Source: Burkholderiales bacterium (GTDB lineage: Bacteria; Pseudomonadota; Gammaproteobacteria; Burkholderiales; Burkholderiaceae_C). Taken from it: a stretch of 8,163 nucleotides of DNA. Below are positions 1-5,531 of the stretch, one piece after another. Both the position numbers and the translations under genes were made by a program. The notes beneath the pieces are model-generated. The model did no database searches. It had not been told where the DNA came from and saw only the letters and a list, made by a program, of their open reading frames with translations. Location of the stretch: assembly GCA_947462175.1 (NCBI GenBank), contig CANHOE010000108.1:1-8163 (forward strand), read 5' to 3'. Numbering within the stretch: the first letter of the stretch is position 1; every line of letters starts with the position of its first letter.

Positions 1-1578
1 GACCGACCGGTCTATCGCCGCATGCGCCGCAGCCTCGACTGGTGTGTCGAACATCGCTGGATGGTGATCGCCACCACCGTTTTGTTGTTCGTCGCAGCGG
101 GAGCCGGCATGGGCCTGGTCCAGCAACAGTTCTTCCCCACCGCGTCGAGACCGGAGCTGCTGGTGGAACTTCGGCTGCGCGAGGGCGCATCGTTTGTCGC
201 CACCGCGAAGCAGGTCGAGCGGCTCGAAAAGGTTCTGAAGGACGACGCCCAGGTGCTGGCGTTCACGGCCTACACCGGCGCCGGGTCGCCGCGCTTCTAC
301 CTGAGCCTGTCACCAGAGCTGCCGAACCCGTCCTACGCGCAGTTCGTCATCAAAACGGCTGGCATCGCGGAACGCGAGGCCGTGCGCACCCGCCTGCTGG
401 CGATCTTTGCAGCCGACGCGGACTTCCCTGACCTGCGTGGTCGCGTATTGCGGCTGGACTTCGGACCGCCTGTGGGCTTCCCTGTGCAGTTTCGGGTCAT
501 CGGGCCCGACACCGCCGAAGTCCGCCAGATTGCCTATCGCGTGCGCGACCTGGTTCGAACAAGCCCTTTGGTGCGAGACACCCAGCTCGACTGGAACGAG
601 CAGGTTCGTACGCTGCGCGTGCAGGTCGACCAGGACAAAGCGCGCCTGCTCGGCCTCGCATCATCGGATGTCGCGAACATGACTCAGGCGGTGCTGTCAG
701 GCATCCCCGTCACACAGTTGCGCCGTGGCGAAGAGCTGGTCGACGTGGTGGTGCGTGCCGTGCCGGAGGAAAGGCTGGCACTGGAACGTCTGCCGGACAT
801 CTCGCTTTTCTCTCGCAACGGCTCGGTGGTGCCGTTGTCGCAAATCGCCACCGTCGACGCGACCTACGAGGAGCCGGTGCTGTGGCGACGCAACCGGGAC
901 ATGGTGTTGACGGTGCGCAGCGACCTGGCAGATGGCGTGCAGGGACCCTACGCGACACAGCAGATCTGGCCCTCGTTGAAGCCGGTGATCGACAGTCTGC
1001 CGCCGGGATACCGCATTGAGCAGGGCGGTGCGATCGAGGAAAGCGACAAGTCCAACAAGGCGCTGTTCGCGGTGTTTCCGCTGATGTTCGCCGTGATGCT
1101 GCTGCTTCTGATGATGCAGCTGCAGAGCTTCGCGCGCATGCTCATGGTGTTCCTGACGGCACCGCTCGGTCTGATCGGCGTGGTGCCGGCACTGCTGTTG
1201 TTCCGGGCACCCTTTGGCTTCGTGGCCTTGCTTGGTGTCATTGCACTCGGCGGCATGATCATGCGCAATGCAGTGATCCTGGTCGACCAGATCGACCAGG
1301 ACGTCGCTCAGGGCGCAGCGCCGTGGCAGGCGATCGTCGACGCAACCACCCGGCGTGCCCGACCCGTGGTGCTGACCGCAGCAGCCGCCATCTTCGCGAT
1401 GATTCCGCTGACCCGCAGCGTGTTCTGGGGGCCCATGGCCATCTCGATCATGGGCGGACTGATCGTCGCCACGGTGCTCACGCTCGCTTTCGTTCCGGCG
1501 CTTTATGCGGCATGGTTCCGCGTGCGGCGTCCGGACAGCGTCGATAGCCTGGGCGATGCTGCGAGAGCAACTCCCTGA
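1..1578 (+). CDS. RND-family efflux transporter permease, C-terminal half (5' end outside window)
   Basis: This is the second half of an inner-membrane RND pump (ACR_tran family), which exports drugs or other amphiphiles by proton antiport with a periplasmic adaptor and an outer-membrane channel. The frame is open from base 1, and the 525 visible residues are about half of the usual ~1030, so the ATG at 22 is an internal Met. Visible order (fragment numbering): TM7 at about 20-43, followed by the typical FFP segment; a large periplasmic domain to about residue 350; then TM8 (about 353-375), TM9 (379-401), TM10 (405-430, with MIMRNAVILVDQI), and TM11-TM12 (about 454-505, with the WGPMA and FVPALYAAWF signatures). 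The proton-relay Asp pair of TM4 lies outside the window. Arg422 occupies the position of the TM10 Lys of AcrB. Adaptor and outer-membrane genes are not in view and would be expected upstream. The substrate cannot be predicted. I am sure of the family but not of the subfamily. Confidence 0.95.
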   Translation, partial: DRPVYRRMRRSLDWCVEHRWMVIATTVLLFVAAGAGMGLVQQQFFPTASRPELLVELRLREGASFVATAKQVERLEKVLKDDAQVLAFTAYTGAGSPRFYLSLSPELPNPSYAQFVIKTAGIAEREAVRTRLLAIFAADADFPDLRGRVLRLDFGPPVGFPVQFRVIGPDTAEVRQIAYRVRDLVRTSPLVRDTQLDWNEQVRTLRVQVDQDKARLLGLASSDVANMTQAVLSGIPVTQLRRGEELVDVVVRAVPEERLALERLPDISLFSRNGSVVPLSQIATVDATYEEPVLWRRNRDMVLTVRSDLADGVQGPYATQQIWPSLKPVIDSLPPGYRIEQGGAIEESDKSNKALFAVFPLMFAVMLLLLMMQLQSFARMLMVFLTAPLGLIGVVPALLLFRAPFGFVALLGVIALGGMIMRNAVILVDQIDQDVAQGAAPWQAIVDATTRRARPVVLTAAAAIFAMIPLTRSVFWGPMAISIMGGLIVATVLTLAFVPALYAAWFRVRRPDSVDSLGDAARATP

Positions 1579-1612
1579 CGTCGTGCTGCGGCGACGCCCA
1601 AACCGCCTGGGC

Positions 1613-1618
1613 AACAAT
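1613..1618 (+). promoter_or_regulatory. Possible -10 element (AACAAT) of the carboxylesterase gene
   Basis: AACAAT lies 6 nt before the ATG at 1625, the same spacing as the -10-like hexamers of the divergent pair near 4954-4993. No good TTGACA-like -35 box sits 16-18 nt upstream, and there is no clear Shine-Dalgarno sequence before the ATG. If used, the transcript would start at or within a few bases of the start codon. This is a pattern call only. Confidence 0.35.
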
Positions 1619-1624
1619 GACGAG

Positions 1625-2290
1625 ATGACGCTTCAAACCATCGAACTCGAAACCGCCCCGAACCCCACGGCCAGCATCATCGTGCTGCATGGCCTGGGTG
1701 CCGATGGCAATGACTTTGTGCCGATCGCTGAAGAACTGCGTCTGGGCCCGATCGGCCCGGTGCGTTTCGTGTTTCCGCATGCGCCCGTGCGTCCGGTCAC
1801 GATCAATGGCGGGATGACGATGCGGGCCTGGTACGACCTGCTGCATGCCGACCTGGTGCGCCGCGAAGACGAAGCCGGACTGCGCGCCTCGCGCCTGGAC
1901 ATCGAGGCGCTGATTGCGAAGGAGCGGGATCGCGGCATCGCCGCCTCACGCATCGTGCTGGCCGGTTTTTCGCAAGGCTGTGCGATGACGCTGCTGACCG
2001 GTCTTCGCCACACGGAGCGTCTGGCAGGTCTGGTTGGGTTGTCGGGCTACCTTCCGCTGGCAGACACCACGGCGGTCGAGCGCAGCGCAGCGAGCATGGC
2101 CTTGCCCGTGTTCCTGGCACACGGCACTGGCGACAGCGTGGTGCCGCTGGCGCGCGCGGCGGCGGCGCGCGACGCGCTGCAGGCGCTGGGCTGTGTGGTC
2201 GACTGGCACGCGTACCCGATGGCGCACTCGGTGTGCGCCCAGGAAGTCAGCGACCTGAACCGCTGGCTGCTGAAGGTATTGGCCGTCTGA
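1625..2290 (+). CDS. Carboxylesterase / phospholipase, alpha/beta hydrolase fold
   Basis: A 221-residue cytoplasmic serine hydrolase of the phospholipase/carboxylesterase family (Abhydrolase_2; EstB/acyl-protein-thioesterase-like), which hydrolyses short-chain carboxyl or thioesters. The length fits the family (about 215-225). Visible motifs: the oxyanion-side LHGLGADGNDF at residues 21-31, FPHAPVRPVTINGGMTMRAW at about 50-69 with the typical Arg-Ala-Trp-Tyr-Asp, the nucleophile elbow GFSQG with Ser116, Asp170 in HGTGDSVVP, and His201 in MAHSV. The catalytic triad is therefore complete. There is no signal peptide. The open frame extends upstream to 1505, but that part overlaps the RND gene and does not resemble the family, so I chose the ATG at 1625, which places the first beta strand correctly. 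It is 46 nt after the RND stop and could be read through from it, although a promoter-like hexamer lies just upstream. The natural substrate is unknown. Confidence 0.93.
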   Translation: MTLQTIELETAPNPTASIIVLHGLGADGNDFVPIAEELRLGPIGPVRFVFPHAPVRPVTINGGMTMRAWYDLLHADLVRREDEAGLRASRLDIEALIAKERDRGIAASRIVLAGFSQGCAMTLLTGLRHTERLAGLVGLSGYLPLADTTAVERSAASMALPVFLAHGTGDSVVPLARAAAARDALQALGCVVDWHAYPMAHSVCAQEVSDLNRWLLKVLAV

Positions 2291-2300
2291 CGGCGGAGGC

Positions 2301-3260
2301 TCAGCTGGCCGCCGACGCGCTGGGAGCGGGTGGTGCGTAGCGCCGCTTGGGCTTCTCGGCCCGGGCGTACAGACCCTGCACCGCCGGGATGTTGGCTTCG
2401 AGGTCCTTGATGCGGGTGGTGCCGGCCGGGTGCGTGGACAACCACTGAGGCGGCGCGCCCTTGTTGGCCACAGCCATCTTCTGCCACAGGCGCACGCCGG
2501 CTTGCGGCTCGTAGCCGCCGCGCGCCGCCAGGTCCAGGCCGATCTTGTCAGCCTCGGATTCGTCGTCACGGCCGAACTTCAACGTCAGCAACTGGCTGCC
2601 CATGTCGGCCAGGTAGCGTCCGCCGCCACCCAGGCCGAGCAGCGACGCCCCGATCTCGATCGCGCCTCGGGTCGCCGCCGACTTGCCCATTCGCTCTCGG
2701 GCGTGCTCACGCAGCGCGTGGGCAATCTCGTGACCCATCACCTGCGCAACCTCGTCGTCGGTGAGCTGCAGCGTATCGAGGATGCCGTAATAGAACGCGA
2801 TCTTGCCGCCCGGCATGCAGAAGGCATTGATCTGCTTGCTGCCAATCAGGTTGACCTCCCACTTCCAGTTGGCAGCGCGCGGCGTGCTGCGCAGATTGGC
2901 CGAGTTGCTGAACGGAATCAGCCGCTGGGCGATCGCATTCAGGCGGATCACCTGGGGGTGGTTGGCAGGTGCCAGCGCCTTCTGTGCTGCCGCCTGCTGC
3001 AGCATCTCCTGGTACTGCTGCGCCGCCGCGCTTTCGATCTGCTCGGCCGGCACCAGCTTGGCGAGCGTGGATTGCTTGTCGACCTCGACACCGTCCCGAG
3101 CCCAGCTCGGCAGCGCCAAGGTTGCGCCCGCACCCAACACCGCCTGGGCGAATCCACGGCGAGCGTGCAGACGGCAAGCGCAGCCAGCGTGATGCCAAAG
3201 CGCGGCGGCGGTGGTGGGATCGGGCTCGAAGGTGGCGTGGGGGTCGAATTCCGCGGTCAT
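2301..3260 (-). CDS. Exported M48-family zinc metallopeptidase (Tat-type signal)
   Basis: A 319-residue M48 peptidase, probably periplasmic or attached to the outer membrane, likely to degrade misfolded envelope proteins as LoiP/BepA-type relatives do. Zinc site: HEIAH with His177, Glu178 (catalytic) and His181; the third ligand is Glu234 in the ExxAD motif (ESEAD). The family motifs NAFCMPGGKIAFYYGIL (about 145-160) and STHPAGTTRI (275-284) are present. N-terminus: about 30 polar residues, then ARRGFAQ (33-39), a short hydrophobic stretch and PSWA-RDG, which looks like a twin-arginine signal with cleavage near residue 54. There is no TPR domain such as BepA carries, and the tail is a short Lys/Arg/Pro/Ala/Ser-rich segment. 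The start is the ATG at 3260; an in-frame TTG at 3329, overlapping the upstream stop, would only add a non-hydrophobic leader. The Shine-Dalgarno sequence is weak. It is probably co-transcribed with the upstream ampG-like gene. It ends 10 nt from the convergent esterase gene. Confidence 0.92.
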   Translation of the reverse strand: MTAEFDPHATFEPDPTTAAALWHHAGCACRLHARRGFAQAVLGAGATLALPSWARDGVEVDKQSTLAKLVPAEQIESAAAQQYQEMLQQAAAQKALAPANHPQVIRLNAIAQRLIPFSNSANLRSTPRAANWKWEVNLIGSKQINAFCMPGGKIAFYYGILDTLQLTDDEVAQVMGHEIAHALREHARERMGKSAATRGAIEIGASLLGLGGGGRYLADMGSQLLTLKFGRDDESEADKIGLDLAARGGYEPQAGVRLWQKMAVANKGAPPQWLSTHPAGTTRIKDLEANIPAVQGLYARAEKPKRRYAPPAPSASAAS

Positions 3261-3318
3261 GGTCGTGTTCGCCTGGCAGAGGGGTCGGTATCGCAGTTCG
3301 GCAACTGTGGGTCGGGGC

Positions 3319-3333
3319 ACGATTCTCAATCGT
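3319..3333. repeat. Short perfect inverted repeat over the ampG stop codon
   Basis: ACGATT-CTC-AATCGT forms a 6-bp perfect stem with a 3-nt loop. It spans the stop codon of the AmpG gene (3326-3328 on the minus strand) and lies about 60 nt before the peptidase start. There is no T-run after it, so it is not a classical terminator. It may be a minor mRNA hairpin between the two genes or chance. Confidence 0.3.
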
Positions 3334-4948
3334 CGGCGGTTGGAGCTCTGGAATCAACCTCGAGTTCACGCATCGCATCGCGCAACCACCACAGCATGCC
3401 CAACGCCGGCAGAGCCAGCACGGTGGACACGACGAAGAAGGTGGGCCATCCAATGGCTTCCGCCAACACGCCGGCCAACGGCCCGACCCAGACCCGGCCG
3501 ATAGAGGCAAACGCCGACAGCAAAGCGTACTGCGTGGCGGTGAAGCGCTGGTTGCACAGGCTCATCAGGAAGGCGACGAATGCGGCGGTGCCCATGCCGC
3601 CGGAGAGGTTCTCGGCAGCGATCACCATCAGCAGGCCACCATCAATCTCGGTGGGATGTGCCAGCTTGACGAAGCCCCAGTCGAACGGCGGCAACACGAA
3701 GCCGGGCAACGCGCCCTTGCCATGAACGGCCAGCCACCAGAAGCCGAGGTTGCTGGCCATCTGCAGCGCGCCAAACAGCAGAAGTGCTCGCCACAACCCC
3801 AGCTTCAGCATCAGCAGGCCACCGATCAGCGCGCCACCGATCGTCAACCACAGACCGATCAGCTTGTTGACAACGCCCACCTCGGCCGGGCTGAACATCA
3901 TTGCCTTCAGCAGGAAAGGGGTCATCAGCGAGCCGGCGAAGGCATCGCCCAGCTTGTAGAGCACGATGAAGGCGAGGAAGGCAGCCGCGCCGCGCTGCGA
4001 GAAATAGCTGTCCAAACCGTTCAGCAGCGTCTGGAACTTGGCTGCCCGCGCTGCCCAGGCCGCCAGCGGCAGCGTGAACGCCAAACCCAGCAGCAGGGCC
4101 AGCAGCTCCGTCCATTTGCGCTGCAGTCCGGCATCCAAGGTGCTGCCCTCAAACCAGGGGGCGAGCAGCGCGCGGGCGATCGGTGGACCGAAACGGTCGC
4201 TGATGACGAAGCCCATCGCCACCGCTGCCAGCAGCGCGGCAAAGCCCAGCAGGTCCTGCCGGGCCACGCTGGAGCGGTCGCCAACCGACAGCACGCGCGG
4301 CAGTGCAATGGCCGAGAGCACCGCAGCCCCAGCCATCAGCGCGGCCATGAAGCGGTAGACCTCGGGCCAGGTCCAGCCGCCGGGCTGGCTGGCATTCGAC
4401 GGATCAACCCAGATCAACGCGATACCGCCCGACAGGATCATCGCCAGCCGGTAGCCGAGCACGCTGAGCGACGAACCCAGCCCTCGCTCGCGCGCGGCCA
4501 GCAGGTCAGTGCGATAGGCATCGATGACCACATCCTGCGACGCGGCAACAAAGGCCACCAGCACCGCCAGCAGCGCAAAGCTGCGGGTGGCCTGCGTCGG
4601 AGATGTATCGGCCAGCCACAGCAGCGTGCCCGCCAGCGCAAGTTGCGTGAGCACCAGCCAGCCACGGCGGCGACCGAGCCATGGCAGCTCGAAGCGGTCC
4701 ATCAGCGGCGCCCACAGGAACTTGAAGGTGTAAGGCAAGCCGACCAGGCTGAGAAAGCCGATGGTGGCCACGTCCAGCCCTTCCAGGCTGAGCCACGCCT
4801 GCATCGCCTGGCCGGTCAGCGCGAGAGGCAGGCCGGAGGCGAAGCCAAGAACGGTGACGACTGCAAGGCGGTGCAACATGCCCGGGTCGATGTGTTTCGG
4901 CGTGCGGACAAAGGGGGGTGCGGCGTCACGCGGTTCGGCATCGGGCAT
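3326..4948 (-). CDS. ampG: AmpG-type muropeptide MFS permease
   Basis: A 540-residue inner-membrane transporter of the major facilitator superfamily, AmpG branch. AmpG imports GlcNAc-1,6-anhydro-MurNAc and its peptides from the periplasm for peptidoglycan recycling, and in species with AmpR/AmpC it is needed for beta-lactamase induction. Diagnostic segments: GFASGLPLALTGQAMQAWL (about 35-53), GFLSLVGLPYTFKFLWAPLMDRF (about 64-86), LGRRRGWLVLTQL (about 91-103), ASQDVVIDAYRTDLL (about 136-150) and ERGLGSSLSVLGYRLAM (about 154-170), each followed by hydrophobic helices. The length is within the family range (491 in E. coli, longer in Pseudomonas). The C-terminal half has a further set of hydrophobic segments, as expected for 12-14 helices. 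The start is the ATG at 4948; a -10-like TAGAAT lies only 5 nt upstream and there is no Shine-Dalgarno sequence. The next Met is residue 24. It is followed by the M48 peptidase gene after 65 nt. Confidence 0.93.
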   Translation of the reverse strand: MPDAEPRDAAPPFVRTPKHIDPGMLHRLAVVTVLGFASGLPLALTGQAMQAWLSLEGLDVATIGFLSLVGLPYTFKFLWAPLMDRFELPWLGRRRGWLVLTQLALAGTLLWLADTSPTQATRSFALLAVLVAFVAASQDVVIDAYRTDLLAARERGLGSSLSVLGYRLAMILSGGIALIWVDPSNASQPGGWTWPEVYRFMAALMAGAAVLSAIALPRVLSVGDRSSVARQDLLGFAALLAAVAMGFVISDRFGPPIARALLAPWFEGSTLDAGLQRKWTELLALLLGLAFTLPLAAWAARAAKFQTLLNGLDSYFSQRGAAAFLAFIVLYKLGDAFAGSLMTPFLLKAMMFSPAEVGVVNKLIGLWLTIGGALIGGLLMLKLGLWRALLLFGALQMASNLGFWWLAVHGKGALPGFVLPPFDWGFVKLAHPTEIDGGLLMVIAAENLSGGMGTAAFVAFLMSLCNQRFTATQYALLSAFASIGRVWVGPLAGVLAEAIGWPTFFVVSTVLALPALGMLWWLRDAMRELEVDSRAPTADD

Positions 4949-4953
4949 CAGGC

Positions 4954-4959
4954 ATTCTA
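4954..4959 (-). promoter_or_regulatory. Putative -10 box (TAGAAT) of the ampG-peptidase operon
   Basis: On the minus strand TAGAAT (5/6 match to TATAAT) ends 5 nt before the ATG at 4948. A transcript from this box would begin at or next to the start codon, giving a leaderless mRNA. No good -35 is visible at 16-18 nt spacing (the hexamer at 4977-4982 reads CGACGC). The box overlaps, on the other strand, the AGGAAG that could serve as ribosome-binding site for the alternative start of the divergent gene. Confidence 0.5.
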
Positions 4960-4987
4960 GGAAGCAGCGATGCCGCGCGTCGTCACT

Positions 4988-4993
4988 CAGAAT
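4988..4993 (+). promoter_or_regulatory. Putative -10 box (CAGAAT) of the flavin reductase gene
   Basis: CAGAAT lies 6 nt before the ATG at 5000, mirroring the TAGAAT on the opposite strand in the same 51-bp divergent gap. The -35 region (4965-4970, CAGCGA) is poor. If active, it predicts a transcript starting almost at the ATG. If translation instead begins at 4970, this hexamer is inside the coding region and is not the promoter. Confidence 0.42.
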
Positions 4994-4999
4994 CGGGGC

Positions 5000-5509
5000 A
5001 TGAACTCATCCCCCGACGCGCAGCCACCCAGCTTTTCCAGCGCCGAGTTCCGCGCCGCCTTGCGCACCTTTGCCACCGGTGTGACGGTGATCACTGCGCT
5101 CGATGCCAGCGGTACGCCGGTCGGCGTGACCGCCAACTCCTTCAACTCGGTGTCGCTGACGCCGCCACTGGTGCTGTGGAGCCTGTCGCGGCAGGCCTCG
5201 ACGATGTCGGCCTTCAGCCGCGGCTCGCACTATGCGATCAACATCCTGGCCGCCGACCAGCGCCACGTCGCGGAGCGCTTTTCGCGCCGTGACATTGACC
5301 GCTTCGATGGCATCGCAATGCACAGCGGCAAGAGTGGCGCACCGATCCTCGATGGCGTCATGGCCGCGTTCGAATGCTTCAACCGCAGCCAGTATGAAGA
5401 GGGCGATCACATCATCTTTGTCGGCGAAGTCGAGCACTGCCGCCACCGCGAGAGCGCGCTGCCGTTGATCTTCCACGACGGCAAGTTCTACACCGAGCTG
5501 CCGTTGTGA
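5000..5509 (+). CDS. Flavin reductase-like domain protein (FMN-binding split barrel)
   Basis: A 169-residue member of the flavin reductase-like family (HpaC/DIM6-NTAB type). Such enzymes reduce free FMN or FAD with NAD(P)H and usually supply a partner monooxygenase. Visible family features: FRAALRTFATGVTVITA at about 17-33, PVGVTANSFNSVSLTPPLVLWS (about 40-61) which forms the flavin-phosphate-binding strand and loop, HYAINIL at 78-84, and GDHIIFVGEV (135-144) with the conserved Gly-Asp-His. Length is normal. There is no signal peptide. I chose the ATG at 5000 because the conserved domain begins shortly after it. An in-frame ATG at 4970 would add ten residues and has an AGGAAG ribosome-binding-like sequence at 4959-4964, so it remains a real alternative. 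It is divergent from ampG and 22 nt from the convergent topoisomerase gene. No oxygenase partner is in the window, so its physiological role cannot be assigned. Confidence 0.9.
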   Translation: MNSSPDAQPPSFSSAEFRAALRTFATGVTVITALDASGTPVGVTANSFNSVSLTPPLVLWSLSRQASTMSAFSRGSHYAINILAADQRHVAERFSRRDIDRFDGIAMHSGKSGAPILDGVMAAFECFNRSQYEEGDHIIFVGEVEHCRHRESALPLIFHDGKFYTELPL

Positions 5510-5531
5510 AAGGCAGCCTTGCGCAGTAACG

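Noticed and set aside
697..1617. 306-residue open frame on the minus strand opposite the RND gene
   Set aside because: His/Gln/Arg-rich shadow of the transmembrane coding region; no family features.
2282..2315. GC-rich inverted repeats at the esterase/peptidase tail-to-tail junction (such as GGCGG...CCGCC)
   Set aside because: Short stems, a 12-nt loop and no T-run on either strand; not enough to call a bidirectional terminator.
3260..3329. TTG at 3329 as start of the M48 gene, overlapping the ampG stop
   Set aside because: It adds 23 residues without signal-like character ahead of a suitable ATG; kept only as an alternative.
2430..3725. 431-residue open frame on the plus strand opposite the M48 gene
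   Set aside because: Composition is typical of an antisense shadow, with no recognisable motif, and the minus-strand peptidase has an intact zinc site.
2969..4960. 663-residue open frame on the plus strand opposite the peptidase and ampG genes
   Set aside because: It is very long, but rich in Gln, Arg, His and Ala with no domain or hydrophobic pattern. It lies antisense to two well-supported genes, as expected in GC-rich DNA.
5510..5531. Gap between flavin reductase and topB as a possible terminator
   Set aside because: Only 22 nt with no stable stem followed by T residues.
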